64,000 nt of DNA from Deltaproteobacteria bacterium (GCA_016717595.1 JADKFE010000010.1:62001-126000); one strand, 5' to 3'. Counted from the stretch's first letter, positions 32,257 to 41,251 are shown. Numbers and translations are program-made. The notes: generated by a model from the sequence alone, not told the origin.

Positions 32257-33573
32257 ATGAACGCCGCCGTCACCCGCTGGCTCGCTCGCGCCCCCGACGC
32301 CGTGTTCTCGGCCTGGGCCATCGTCGCGGCGTTCTCTTGTTACTTCGGAATGTACGCCTACCGCAAACCTTTCGCCGCGGGCAGCTTTGAGGGCGTCGTA
32401 GACCTGCCTTTGTTGGGTGAGCTGGACTACAAGATCCTGCTCATCTTGAGCCAGGTGATGGGCTACGCGCTCTCCAAGTTTATGGGCATCAAGATCATCT
32501 CCGAGATGACCGCGCCCAGGCGGGCGGCGGCGATCTTGGCGACCATCGGCACGGCCTGGGCGGCCTTGGGCCTGTTCGCCATCACCCCCGCGCCCTGGGG
32601 CGCCGTGTTCTTGTTCGTGAACGGCGTGCCCCTGGGCATGGTGTGGGGCCTCGTGTTCGGGTTTTTGGAGGGTCGGCGCAGCTCAGAGCTTCTGGGCGCG
32701 GGGCTCTCGGGCTCGTACATCGTCGCCAGCGGCTTCGTGAAGAGCGCCGGGCTGATGACCTTGGGCTGGGGGGTGAGCGAACAGTCGATGCCGTTCGTGA
32801 CGGGCGCGCTGTTTCTGCCGCTCACCTTGATCTCGGTGTGGATGCTCGCGGTGCTGCCGCCGCCGAACGAGGCCGACATCGCCCTGCGCACCGAGCGTAA
32901 ACCTATGGACGCCGAGGCCCGGGCCGACTTTCTGCGGCGCTTTGGGCCGGGGGTGGTCCTGCTCGCTGGGCTCTATGTGCTGCTCACGGCCTACCGCGAC
33001 TTCCGCGACAACTTCGCCCGCGAGCTGTGGGGAGCCCTGGGGTACGACGGCTCACCGGAGATCCTCACCACGAGCGAGCTGCCGATCACCGTCGCCGTGC
33101 TCGTGGCCTTGGGCGCGTTGATGACGGTCAAAGACAACCGCCGGGCGCTGTTGATCGTGCATGGGCTGATGCTCTCGGGCACGCTGCTGATCGGGGTCTC
33201 GACGCTTCTGTGGGAGGCGGGGATCTTGGCCCCGGCGCCGTGGATGATCCTCGTCGGGCTGGGGCTCTACATCGGCTATGTGCCCTATGGCTGCGTGCTG
33301 TTTGACCGGCTCATCGCCGCGGTGGGCTATCCGGGCAACGCGGGGTTTATGATCTACCTCGCGGACAGCTTCGGCTATCTGGGCTCGGTGGCCTTGCTGC
33401 TCTACAAAAACTTCGGCCAAGGCGAGCTGTCTTGGCTTGAGTTTTTTACGCGCTTCTCGTACCTCTGCGCCGTGGTGTGCTCCGCGGCGTTTGTGAGCTC
33501 GGCGCTGTATTTCTGGCGGAAGCTGGGCTCTCACGACGAGCCCGCGGCGCCGACGACTACATCACCACGTTGA
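32257..33573 (+). CDS. MFS-like membrane transporter (DUF5690 family)
   Basis: 438 aa with about 12 predicted membrane helices. N-terminal CYFGMYAYRKPFAAGSF and VMGYALSKFMGIKII, then FGFLEGRRSSELLGAGLSGSYIVASGFVKS, and the C-terminal IGYVPYGCVLFDRLIAAVG...NAGFMIYLADSFGYLGS are typical of DUF5690 transporters. Substrate unknown. Its last 17 nt overlap the convergent lipoprotein gene. Confidence 0.8.
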   Translation: MNAAVTRWLARAPDAVFSAWAIVAAFSCYFGMYAYRKPFAAGSFEGVVDLPLLGELDYKILLILSQVMGYALSKFMGIKIISEMTAPRRAAAILATIGTAWAALGLFAITPAPWGAVFLFVNGVPLGMVWGLVFGFLEGRRSSELLGAGLSGSYIVASGFVKSAGLMTLGWGVSEQSMPFVTGALFLPLTLISVWMLAVLPPPNEADIALRTERKPMDAEARADFLRRFGPGVVLLAGLYVLLTAYRDFRDNFARELWGALGYDGSPEILTTSELPITVAVLVALGALMTVKDNRRALLIVHGLMLSGTLLIGVSTLLWEAGILAPAPWMILVGLGLYIGYVPYGCVLFDRLIAAVGYPGNAGFMIYLADSFGYLGSVALLLYKNFGQGELSWLEFFTRFSYLCAVVCSAAFVSSALYFWRKLGSHDEPAAPTTTSPR

Positions 33574-33985
33574 GCTCAACCGTCTCCGTGGCGCCTTCGC
33601 GGGTGACGCTGACGGTGATCACCCACAGTCCGCTCATGTGGAAGAGCATCCCCGGCGTGCTGTAGCTGCCGTCGTTGTTGGAGGTCGTCGCCGGGGTGAC
33701 GGTCATGCCGTGGCCGTGGCCGGGCATCGCGGCGTCTACGCTGACCGTGGCGTCGGTCACCGGGGCTCCGGCGCCGTCCACCACGGCTGTGCTCAGGTCA
33801 AAATAATCGTTGAGCGGGATGGGGTCCGGGGTTGGGGTGACGGTGACGGTGTAGCTGGCGCTTGAGGCCTCGCGGGACTGGTCGATCTCCGCGAGGCTGT
33901 CGATGCCGCTGTGGTGGGACTTGTGGTCGTCTCCGCAGGCGGCGGTCAACGAGAGGACGAGGGCGATCGAGACGGCGCGGGGCAT
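33557..33985 (-). CDS. Lipoprotein with FixH/YtkA-like beta-sandwich
   Basis: 142 aa. Lipoprotein signal RAVSIALVLSLTAACG (Cys ~18), then a His/Asp-rich linker (DDHKSHHSG). The body, LNDYFDLSTAVVDGAGAPVTDATVSVDAAMPGHGHGM...YSTPGMLFHMSGLWVITVSV, matches the YtkA-like Ig-like family and has several His/Met residues suggestive of copper or metal binding. The ATG at 33985 is preferred over one 30 nt upstream because it begins the signal. Divergent from the MbtH-like gene. Confidence 0.72.
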   Translation of the reverse strand: MPRAVSIALVLSLTAACGDDHKSHHSGIDSLAEIDQSREASSASYTVTVTPTPDPIPLNDYFDLSTAVVDGAGAPVTDATVSVDAAMPGHGHGMTVTPATTSNNDGSYSTPGMLFHMSGLWVITVSVTREGATETVELNVVM

Positions 33986-34073
33986 GTTTCTTCTCCGAGA
34001 GAGGCAAGGTAGCATAGGGGCGCGGGGGTGGTCCCCGAGAGAGAGACACTGCCAGAGAGATGTGGAGGCGAAG

Positions 34074-34313
34074 ATGAGCCATTACGACGACGACGACGGC
34101 ACCGAGTACAAGGTCGTGCAGAACCACGAAGAGCAGTACTCCATCTGGCCCTCCTACAAAGAGGCGCCCGGGGGCTGGAGGGAGGTCGGGATGTCCGGCA
34201 GCAAACAAGAGTGCCTCGACTACATCCAGAAGGTGTGGACGGACATGCGCCCGGCGAGCCTCCGCAAGAAGATGGAGGAGGACGCGCGACTGCGGGGCGA
34301 CACCGACGAGTAG
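34074..34313 (+). CDS. MbtH-like protein without a neighbouring NRPS
   Basis: 79 aa from the ATG at 34074 (GGAGG 6 nt upstream). Shows the MbtH signature: EYKVVQNHEEQYSIWPSY with N..E.Q.S.WP, PGGWREVG, ECLDYIQKVWTDMRPASL. MbtH proteins chaperone and activate adenylation domains of NRPSs. No NRPS is present in the 64 kb window, so it either serves a remote cluster or has another role. Only 26 nt from lgt, so it may share that transcript. Confidence 0.85.
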   Translation: MSHYDDDDGTEYKVVQNHEEQYSIWPSYKEAPGGWREVGMSGSKQECLDYIQKVWTDMRPASLRKKMEEDARLRGDTDE

Positions 34314-34339
34314 CGCCGCGGCGGGTTATCCCCAAGGGC

Positions 34340-35263
34340 ATGTTCCCCGACCTGCTGACGCTCCAGACCCCCTTCGGTGAGCAAGCCCTGCACACCTACG
34401 GGCTGCTCCTCATCTTCGGCTTCTTCGCGGCCACGCTCGTGACCGGCGCGCGCATGAGGCAGGTCGGCATGAACAGCGACCGCCTCGTGCCGCTGATGCT
34501 CATCGCGATCCCCTCGTCGATCTTGGGCGCGCGGCTCTTACACTTCTTGGGATCAACGGATCGTGCCGACTTCTTGGCCGCCCCGTGGATCCTGTTCGAC
34601 CTCACCCAAGGCGGCATGGCGTTTCTGGGCGGGGCCATCGGCGGGGTGATCTCGGGCAGCCTCTACGCCAAACGCGCGGGGCTCAACGTGTGGAAGATGG
34701 CGGACGTCGGCGCGCCGTCGATCATGCTCGGCCTGTCCATCGGGCGCCTGGGCTGCTTCGCCGCGGGCTGCTGTCACGGCACGGCCTGCCCGGCGCCTGT
34801 GGAGGGCATGATCACCGGCGACCTCTTCCCCGGCGGCCAGCTCGTCAACGTCGAGGGTTTCCCCTGGGTGGCGATGGTGTTCAACAAGGGCGTCGGCGTC
34901 GGCAGCATCATCGGCGCGCCGGTCTACCCCACCCAGCTCTGGGAGTCTCTGGGCGCGCTCACGCTGTTCGGCGTGTTGAGCCTCATGTGGCGGTACGCCC
35001 GGCGTTTTGACGGGCAGATCCTCGCCGCCACGATGATCCTCTACCCGCCGATGCGCTACACCATCGAGACCTTCCGCGGGGATGAGCTGCGCGGCACAAA
35101 CCTCCTGGGCATGTTCTCGACCTCCCAGCTCACGGGCCTCATCGTGCTCACGATCTCGTTCGGGCTCATCGCCTGGCGCTGGCCGAAGGGCCTCGCGCCG
35201 GAGACGCCGCTCACGACGAGCGACCTCGACCCCGACCTTGACCCCGAGCTGCTGAAGCGGTGA
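34340..35263 (+). CDS. lgt: Prolipoprotein diacylglyceryl transferase
   Basis: 307 aa, multi-pass inner-membrane enzyme that transfers diacylglycerol from phosphatidylglycerol to the lipobox Cys. Motifs: ALHTYGLLLIFGFF, GGMAFLGGAIGGVISG, the signature IGRLGCFAAGCCHGTAC, VYPTQLWESLGAL and ILYPPMRYTIETFRGDELRG. The acidic end is followed by a 53-bp overlap with a convergent glycosyltransferase gene. ATG 34340 gives normal length. Confidence 0.93.
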   Translation: MFPDLLTLQTPFGEQALHTYGLLLIFGFFAATLVTGARMRQVGMNSDRLVPLMLIAIPSSILGARLLHFLGSTDRADFLAAPWILFDLTQGGMAFLGGAIGGVISGSLYAKRAGLNVWKMADVGAPSIMLGLSIGRLGCFAAGCCHGTACPAPVEGMITGDLFPGGQLVNVEGFPWVAMVFNKGVGVGSIIGAPVYPTQLWESLGALTLFGVLSLMWRYARRFDGQILAATMILYPPMRYTIETFRGDELRGTNLLGMFSTSQLTGLIVLTISFGLIAWRWPKGLAPETPLTTSDLDPDLDPELLKR

Positions 35264-36224
35264 GCTGGGCGGCTCGAAACTGACCGAGCAGCTCCGCGAG
35301 CTGGTTGACCGCCTCACCGGGGCCCCCGCGCAGCGCCGGGCCGACCACGCCGGGCAAGGCGGCGATCAAGGCCGCGGCGTCGGGCACGAGCGGGGCCTCA
35401 CCAAGCATGATGTGCTGGGCGTGGATGTCGCGGGTGCGGCGATACAGCTCACCCGGGCGCCGAGGGTGGGCGTGAATGACCACGGCGCCGGGCACATAGC
35501 CGATGCGGCGACCTTGGCGCCAGAGCAGATCCTCGGCGATCGGCGCGTCAGGGAGCGGGTGGTTGAGCAGGGTGTCTCGGCGGGCCAAGGCGAAGACGTG
35601 GTCGAGGCGCTGGCTGAGGTGGGGCTCACGACCGCTCGGGGTCCAGGCGGCGAGGCGGTCTCGGGTGACGGCGTCGCTCGTCGGCCACGGCACCTGACGG
35701 CCATAGACCGCGTCGTAGCCCCCGGCCTCTAGGGCCTCCACCAGACAGCGCACCACGCCGCGCCCCCGGGGCAAGGCGTCGTCTACGGTGAACAGGATGT
35801 AGTCGCCCTTGGCCAGCTCCACGCCGCGCTGGCGGGTGGCGCCGTGGCCGCGCCAGTCCAAGGCGTAGACTCGATCGCCGTCTACGATGCCGCTGCAGCG
35901 GCCGTTCTGGAGCACGACCACCTCCATCTGCACGTCTTGGGCGCGCAGGGCGGCGAGGCCCAGGGGGGTGCCGCGGTTGGTGGGGATCACCGCGCTCACC
36001 CGAATCGGCGGCGCCTCGGGGCGGGCCGCCGGGGGCAGGTAGCTGCGCAGCGCGTCTTGGAGCGAAGGGGAGCGCGCCGAGGCCGCGTCAAACCAGGGGG
36101 CGACCTGCTCCGCGCGCAGCTCTCGGGGAAGCTCACCGTCGAGCTGAAGGCCCAGAGGTTCACCCCGGCGTAAGGCCTCCTCGATCTCGCGGCGCTCGCG
36201 GGGGCCTAAGCCGGTGATGTTCAT
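35211..36224 (-). CDS. Family 2-like glycosyltransferase
   Basis: 337 aa. GT-A fold at ~75-260: VSAVIPTNRGTPLGLAALRAQ, VVVLQNG, HGATRQRGVELAKGDYILFTVDDALPRG (DxD-equivalent VDD), AVYGRQVPWPT and ARRDTLLNHPLPDAPIAEDLLW. The flanking ~70-residue N- and C-terminal parts are unassigned. Start overlaps the rmlB-like stop (ATGA), making a tightly coupled three-gene set. Donor and acceptor unknown. Confidence 0.8.
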   Translation of the reverse strand: MNITGLGPRERREIEEALRRGEPLGLQLDGELPRELRAEQVAPWFDAASARSPSLQDALRSYLPPAARPEAPPIRVSAVIPTNRGTPLGLAALRAQDVQMEVVVLQNGRCSGIVDGDRVYALDWRGHGATRQRGVELAKGDYILFTVDDALPRGRGVVRCLVEALEAGGYDAVYGRQVPWPTSDAVTRDRLAAWTPSGREPHLSQRLDHVFALARRDTLLNHPLPDAPIAEDLLWRQGRRIGYVPGAVVIHAHPRRPGELYRRTRDIHAQHIMLGEAPLVPDAAALIAALPGVVGPALRGGPGEAVNQLAELLGQFRAAQLTASAARGQGRGRGRSS

Positions 36225-37165
36225 TCCAGCGCGACCCGGCGAGGGTCTTCTTGGGCCCAGGAGAGCGTGGCGGCGAGGCCGTCGTGAAGGTTCACCTTGG
36301 GCGCCCAGGCCAAGGCGGCGCGGGTGGCGTCGTCGTTCAGGGCGTAGCGGCGATCTTGGCCGGGGCGCTCGGGCAGATAGGCCAAGGATCCGCCGCCGCA
36401 GAGATCCACGATCTGGGCGGCGAGCTGGGTGTTGGTGCGCTCGTTGCCCCCGGCGAAGTGGTGGACCTCCCCGGGCTGCCCCCGGCGCAAGAGCGCGACG
36501 ATCCCCGCGGCGAAGTCATCGACGTGCAGCCAGTCACGCCGGGCCAGGCCGTCGCCGTGCAGCGTCAGCGGCTCACCGGCCAGGCCGAGGCGAATCCAGG
36601 TGGGGACGGCCTTCTCGCCGTGCTGCCGAGGCCCGTAGTTGTTGGTGCAGCGCACGACGGACACCGGATGGCCCCGGGTGTGGCGGATCGCGTGGACCAA
36701 GGCCTCGGCGGCGGCCTTCGTGGCGGCGTAGAGGTTGCCCGGCCGCAGCGGCGCGTCGGGCCCGAAGCGGCCCTCGGGCGGGGCCTCCCCGAAGACCTCG
36801 TCCGTGCTGAGGTGAACGGCGTGGGGCACGCCCTCGGCGGCGGCGGCCTCCAACACCACCCGCGCGCCCTCGATGTTGGTGCGTAAAAACGGCGCCGGGT
36901 TCACCAACGAGCGGGCGACGTGGGACTCCGCGGCGGCGTGCACCACGGCGTCTTGGCCCACCATGAGCCGCTTCACCAGGGCCTCATCGCAGACGTCGCC
37001 GACCACGAGCGCGGCGTCGACGCCGTCGAGGTGAGACCGGCGCCCGGCGTAGGTGAGCAGGTCGAGGACCGTGACCGTCCAGCCGTCCACCACCAGCGCC
37101 CGGGCCAAGGCCGAGCCGATAAAGCCCGCGCCCCCGGTGAGCAGGATGCGCCCCGGCCCCGCCAC
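36221..37165 (-). CDS. NAD-dependent epimerase/dehydratase, dTDP-glucose 4,6-dehydratase-like
   Basis: 314 aa extended SDR. Rossmann LLTGGAGFIGSALARAL, AAAESHVARSL, catalytic LSTDEVFGEAP (T-D-E triad of dehydratases), YAATKAAAEALV (YxxxK), RCTNNYGPRQHGEK, RRDWLHVDDFAAGI, and GQDRRYALND. These are RmlB features. Product probably a 4-keto-6-deoxy sugar nucleotide feeding the adjacent cupin and glycosyltransferase. rmlA and rmlD are not here. Confidence 0.85.
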   Translation of the reverse strand: MAGPGRILLTGGAGFIGSALARALVVDGWTVTVLDLLTYAGRRSHLDGVDAALVVGDVCDEALVKRLMVGQDAVVHAAAESHVARSLVNPAPFLRTNIEGARVVLEAAAAEGVPHAVHLSTDEVFGEAPPEGRFGPDAPLRPGNLYAATKAAAEALVHAIRHTRGHPVSVVRCTNNYGPRQHGEKAVPTWIRLGLAGEPLTLHGDGLARRDWLHVDDFAAGIVALLRRGQPGEVHHFAGGNERTNTQLAAQIVDLCGGGSLAYLPERPGQDRRYALNDDATRAALAWAPKVNLHDGLAATLSWAQEDPRRVALE

Positions 37166-37167
37166 GC

Positions 37168-37629
37168 TCAGCTGTCCCGCCGCGACCAGTCGAAGGACAA
37201 CACGCCGTGGGCTGGCGCGCGCTCCTCGTCAGGACGCTCCCGATCGTAGGGGGCGGAGACGACGTTGACCACCAGGGCCTCTTCTTCGCCGATGTTCTTG
37301 AGGCCGTGCCAGATGCCCGGCGGGAACATCACGAGGTTGAAGCTGCGGTCTCCCAAGATGAACGACATCTGGTGGCCGTAGGTGGGCGAATCGGCGCGGT
37401 CGTCGATGAGGCCCAGCATCACCCGGCCCTTGAGGCAAGACATGCGGTCCCACTGCTGGCTGTGGCGGTGCCACGCCTTCACGACGCCGGGGTAGAGCGT
37501 GGTGACGTAGACCTGGCCGATGGGCGCGGCCATCAACGCCGGGTCGTCGGCCCGCACAAGCTCCGCCAAGGAGCCGCGCTGGTCGTTGTGCCAGGTCAGG
37601 GGCCTACACAGCACGCCTTGAATCGACAT
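37168..37629 (-). CDS. RmlC-like cupin (dTDP-4-dehydrorhamnose 3,5-epimerase/WxcM-type)
   Basis: 153 aa. Double-stranded beta-helix with RGSLAELVR, YPGVVKAWHRHSQQWDRMSCLKGRVMLGLIDDR (HRH cupin motif) and RSFNLVMFPPGIWHGLKNIGEEEALVVN. Conserved residues fit the RmlC superfamily, but the classic rhamnose-epimerase catalytic sequence is not exact, so a ketoisomerase (WxcM-like) is possible. First gene of the nucleotide-sugar trio, 2-nt gap to the dehydratase. Confidence 0.78.
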   Translation of the reverse strand: MSIQGVLCRPLTWHNDQRGSLAELVRADDPALMAAPIGQVYVTTLYPGVVKAWHRHSQQWDRMSCLKGRVMLGLIDDRADSPTYGHQMSFILGDRSFNLVMFPPGIWHGLKNIGEEEALVVNVVSAPYDRERPDEERAPAHGVLSFDWSRRDS

Positions 37630-37698
37630 GGCCGCGTTTGTAACCCAGAAGACCCCTCTTCGCTCGGATCCGAACGCTGCGTGAGTTAGGGAGCGAAC

Positions 37699-38436
37699 AT
37701 GGGTATGCTCCTCGCCTCTCTCGGCGCCGTCGCCTTCGCCGCGCCGACCCCGACGCTCACCGACGCGGGTCGGGCGCTCCCCGACCGGAGGCCCGCCCTG
37801 GTCGTCGTCACGCCGGGGGTGAGCCCCGCCGCCTATGACGTGTGGGTGGCCGCCATCGAGGACGCTGGCCTCGACGCCTGGATCGTCACGTTTCCGGGGG
37901 TGACCTGGACGGTCGACACCGCCGTCGCTGGCGTTGAGGAGGCCTTCACAGCCGTCGCCAAAGGCCGCGAGGCGCCCGTGGTCGCCGCCCATGGGTACGC
38001 CGGGGTGCTCGTGCTCCTCGCGCCGATTGAGCCCGCGGCCTTGGCCCTCGTGGGCACCCCGCTCGGCCCTCAGCCCGTCGTGGTGCTCACCCAGCCGCCC
38101 CCAGGAGACGCCACTCTGGGCCTCCCCTGGGCGCCAGAGCTCCTCGGGCCCCTGGCCGTAGAGCCCACCTCGGGTGAGCTGGGCCGGGCGTATGCCGCTT
38201 GGGCGGTGAGCATCCCCGACTACGCGCCTCCGCGCTGTCGAAGCCTCGTCGTCGCCTCTGGGATCGACCCCGTCGCGCCGCCTGAAGTGGTGCGTCTGCC
38301 GTCTCAGAGCTGGCCCGACCGGCGCTGGATGCGTGTGGGCATGCTCGGCCTGGATCCCAAGGAGCTGCCCCACGGTGAGCTGCTCTCGGATGCGGCGCTC
38401 GCCGCGGAGATCGCCGCGTTCTTGAGGGCGCCGTGA
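37699..38436 (+). CDS. Secreted alpha/beta hydrolase-like protein lacking the nucleophile
   Basis: 245 aa. Short hydrophobic N-terminus (LLASLGAVAFAAP). An alpha/beta hydrolase-like pattern is recognisable, PALVVVTPGVSPAAYDVWVAAIEDAG, but the elbow reads VVAAHGYAGV, with Gly where Ser is expected, as in the protein at 13716. Overlaps the next gene by GTGA. Possibly a non-catalytic partner of the active hydrolase downstream. Confidence 0.55.
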   Translation: MGMLLASLGAVAFAAPTPTLTDAGRALPDRRPALVVVTPGVSPAAYDVWVAAIEDAGLDAWIVTFPGVTWTVDTAVAGVEEAFTAVAKGREAPVVAAHGYAGVLVLLAPIEPAALALVGTPLGPQPVVVLTQPPPGDATLGLPWAPELLGPLAVEPTSGELGRAYAAWAVSIPDYAPPRCRSLVVASGIDPVAPPEVVRLPSQSWPDRRWMRVGMLGLDPKELPHGELLSDAALAAEIAAFLRAP

Positions 38437-39500
38437 GCCCCCGGCGCTGGGCGGTGCTCGCCGTCTTGGCGTATGGCGGCGGCGCCGCGATGTCCGAGGC
38501 CGAGCCCCAGCCCCCGCCAGGCGCGGAGTCTTGCCCCAGCGCCGAGCGCCACCTCGTGCAGACCGACGACGGCGCGACCATCGCCCTGCACCACCACCCC
38601 GGCGACGGCCCCCCCGTGCTCATCGTGCACGGCATCTCGTCCAACCACCGCTGCTGGGACTTGAGCCCCGAGCGCAGCGTGGCCACGGCGCTCGTCGCCG
38701 CGGGCTTCGACCCCTGGCTGCTCGACCTTCGTGGCCACGGCGACGCGCTCACCGACGCCCAAGGTCGGCGCCAGTGGGGCGGCTGGACGATGGACGACTA
38801 CGGCCAGCACGACGTGCCCGCCGCCGTCGCCTACGTGCTCGCCCAGACGGGAGAAGACAAGATCGGCTACGTCGGCCACAGCCTCGGCGGCATGATCGGC
38901 GCGGTCTACGCGAGCACCGTGCCCGGCGCTCAAGACAAGCTCTACGCCCTGATCGCCGTGGGCAGCCCCCTGGACTTCTCCGACCCCGACCCGCTCGTGA
39001 GCGGCGCCTTGGGCCTCGCCCGCTGGTCGCTGCCCGTGGTGCCCACAGACCAGCTCGCGAAGATTCAGGCGGCGATGGGCCTTCGCTCAAACCCGATCAA
39101 CGCGCTCGTGGACGCCGCCTTGCTCAACGACGTCGCGCCAGAGCTCCGCCCGATGATGTACCGGGCGATCTCAAGCCCGATGACCGGCGGAGAGCTTCGG
39201 CAGCTCGGCGCGGCGGCGCAAGAGGGCGGCTTCGTCGACGCCCAGGGCCTCATCGACTACCGCGGCCCCCTGGCCCAAGTGACGGTTCCAACCCTGGTGA
39301 TCGCCGGGCGGGCCGACCAGATCGCCCCCGTAGACCGGGTGATGGCGTTCTACACCGCCGTCGGGGCGAAGGAGCGCCGCCTGGTGATCGCCGGGCGGGC
39401 CACGGGCTTCGCGGTAGATTATGGCCACCTCGACCTCACGCTGGGCGACCACGCGGCGACCGAGATCTTCCCCCTGATCGCCGAGTGGTTACGCCGATGA
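38433..39500 (+). CDS. Exported alpha/beta hydrolase
   Basis: 355 aa, GTG start overlapping the previous stop by 4 nt. Hydrophobic N-terminus (RRWAVLAVLAYGGGAAM). Core: VLIVHGISSNHRCWDL (oxyanion), LLDLRGHGDAL, nucleophile GHSLGGMIGAVY (Ser ~150), VIAGRADQIAPVDRVM (Asp) and VDYGHLDLTLG (His). Catalytic triad complete, like lipases or haloalkane-dehalogenase relatives. Substrate unknown. Confidence 0.85.
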   Translation: MSPRRWAVLAVLAYGGGAAMSEAEPQPPPGAESCPSAERHLVQTDDGATIALHHHPGDGPPVLIVHGISSNHRCWDLSPERSVATALVAAGFDPWLLDLRGHGDALTDAQGRRQWGGWTMDDYGQHDVPAAVAYVLAQTGEDKIGYVGHSLGGMIGAVYASTVPGAQDKLYALIAVGSPLDFSDPDPLVSGALGLARWSLPVVPTDQLAKIQAAMGLRSNPINALVDAALLNDVAPELRPMMYRAISSPMTGGELRQLGAAAQEGGFVDAQGLIDYRGPLAQVTVPTLVIAGRADQIAPVDRVMAFYTAVGAKERRLVIAGRATGFAVDYGHLDLTLGDHAATEIFPLIAEWLRR

Positions 39501-39952
39501 CCAGCCCGCCCCGCGTGCTCAAGCTCCAGAACGGCGTCGCCGTGCTCCACGCCGAGGCCACGGCGCTCATCGGCTGCAGCGACGGCCTGATGACCGAGTG
39601 GATCTCCCGGGGCCTGCCCCGCCGAGGCCCCGATCTGGTGCTCTTCCCCGACACCAGCCCTCTCTTGGTGGCCGGGCTCTTCGCCGTGCTCGCCCAGGCC
39701 CAGCGCGCCGGCCGCAAGACGCCGATGCGGGTGGTGAGCGCCATGGACGACGAGGTGGCCCCGGCGCTCGTCGCCGCGTGGCTTCAGGCCGAACGAGACG
39801 GCTTCCCGGTGGAGCTTGAGGGCGAGCTCCCCGGCGCGACGGTGAGCGTCGGCCCCTTCGAGGTGCGCGCCGTGCCCGCCGTGGGGGGCATCGGCTTTGA
39901 GCTGACCGTCGGCGGGGAGTCCCACAGCTTCCGGCCCAGCCGTGGCCGCTGA
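39497..39952 (+). CDS. Hypothetical protein, possible remnant of a metallo-beta-lactamase fold
   Basis: 151 aa, ATG overlapping the preceding stop (ATGA). N-terminus: RVLKLQNGVAVLHAEATALIG. The last third, ELPGATVSVGPFEVRAVPAVGGIGFELTVGGESHSF, resembles strands of RNase Z-type MBL proteins (..VRAVPAVHS..). The HxHxDH metal motif is absent, so it is not a working MBL enzyme. Alternative: unrelated small protein. Confidence 0.5.
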   Translation: MTSPPRVLKLQNGVAVLHAEATALIGCSDGLMTEWISRGLPRRGPDLVLFPDTSPLLVAGLFAVLAQAQRAGRKTPMRVVSAMDDEVAPALVAAWLQAERDGFPVELEGELPGATVSVGPFEVRAVPAVGGIGFELTVGGESHSFRPSRGR

Positions 39953-41216
39953 TCCCCGCCGCCCCGACGTGCTCATCGTCGGCGCCGGGACGGCCGGGGC
40001 GGCGGCGGCCTTGTTCTGCGCGCGGCGTGGGCTCTCGGTGCTGTGCCTCGATCGCCGCCCCCTGGACGAGGCCGGCGCCCGCTGGGTGAACGGCGTGCCC
40101 CGCTGGGTGTTCGGCGCCGTGGGCCTCGCCCCGCCCCTGCCCCCTGAAGAGCGCAGCCGCGGCGTGCCGTTTCGTATGGTCGCCGGGTGGGACGGCCCCC
40201 AGGTGGTGCTCGCGGAGCACGATCTGCTGGAGGTCGACATGCGGGCCCTGGTGCGTCGGCTCCAGGCCGAGGCCCAGGCCGCTGGCGCCACCCTCTTGGG
40301 CGAGACCCCGGTGGAGTCGTGGGACGGCGAGACGGCGAGAACCCCCGCCGGAGACCTCATCCCCAAGGTCATCGTCGACGCCAGCGGCTTAGGCGGCACG
40401 ATCTGGCCCCTCGCCGCCCCCCGGGAGACGCTCTGCGCCGCCGCCGCTGAAGAGCGCGCGCTGCTCGACCCCCAGGCGGCAAAACACTTCTTTGAGTCCC
40501 GCGGCGCCGCGCTGGGCGACACCTTGTCGTTCACCGGGGTCGCCGGGGGCTACTCCATCGTGAACGTGCGGGCCGCCGACGGCCACGTCACCCTGCTCAC
40601 CGGCTCGATCCCCGCCCAAGGCCACAAGCCCGGCGTGGTGTTGCTCAACGAGTTTGTGGCGAGCCAGCCCTGGATCGGCGAGCGCCTCTACGGCGGCGCC
40701 CGGGCCGTGCCCCTCGATCTCCCCGCCGCCGTCGTGGGTGAGGCCAACCGCGCCCGCCTGGGCGACGCCGCCGGGCAGGTGTTCTCCAGCCACGGCTCCG
40801 GCATCGCCCAGGGCCTGCTCGCGGCGCACCTGCTCGCCGAGTGCCTGGCCTCGGGCGGCGGGGTGGAGGCCTACAACCTACGTTTTCAGCGTGGGTCCGC
40901 CGGGGCCTTGGCCGCCCAGGTCATCTTCCGCCGCTTCTCGATGTCGTTGACCCCCGAGGAGACAAAGACGCTCTTCGCCGCCGCCGTGGTGCGCCCCGCC
41001 GTGGCGAAGCTCGTGTTGACCCAGCGCCCGCCGTGGCAGGCGCCGTTCGCGCTGCTCGCCGGGATGCCCGGCCTCGCCCGGGCGCCAGGGCTCGCGGCGC
41101 GGCTGGTGCCCGCGCTGGCGAGGATGGGCGCGGTGGAGGCGCTGCACCGGGTGTATCCGAGCGATCCGGGGAAGGTGGCGGGGTGGGAGGAGAGGAGGAG
41201 GAAGGTTGTTGGCTGA
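39942..41216 (+). CDS. FAD-dependent oxidoreductase (geranylgeranyl reductase/FixC-like)
   Basis: 424 aa, GTG start overlapping the previous gene by 11 nt. N-terminal dinucleotide motif VLIVGAGTAGAAAALFCARRGLSVLCLDR and a later GD-type motif FSSHGSGIAQGLLAAHLLAECL. A long C-terminal region (HRVYPSDPGKVAGW) is unassigned. Members hydrogenate isoprenoid or related lipids, or act as monooxygenases. Last gene of a four-gene coupled set. Confidence 0.8.
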   Translation: MAADPRRPDVLIVGAGTAGAAAALFCARRGLSVLCLDRRPLDEAGARWVNGVPRWVFGAVGLAPPLPPEERSRGVPFRMVAGWDGPQVVLAEHDLLEVDMRALVRRLQAEAQAAGATLLGETPVESWDGETARTPAGDLIPKVIVDASGLGGTIWPLAAPRETLCAAAAEERALLDPQAAKHFFESRGAALGDTLSFTGVAGGYSIVNVRAADGHVTLLTGSIPAQGHKPGVVLLNEFVASQPWIGERLYGGARAVPLDLPAAVVGEANRARLGDAAGQVFSSHGSGIAQGLLAAHLLAECLASGGGVEAYNLRFQRGSAGALAAQVIFRRFSMSLTPEETKTLFAAAVVRPAVAKLVLTQRPPWQAPFALLAGMPGLARAPGLAARLVPALARMGAVEALHRVYPSDPGKVAGWEERRRKVVG

Positions 41217-41251
41217 CGGGGCCGCAATAACGGGCCGGCCTCCCCCCGCGA

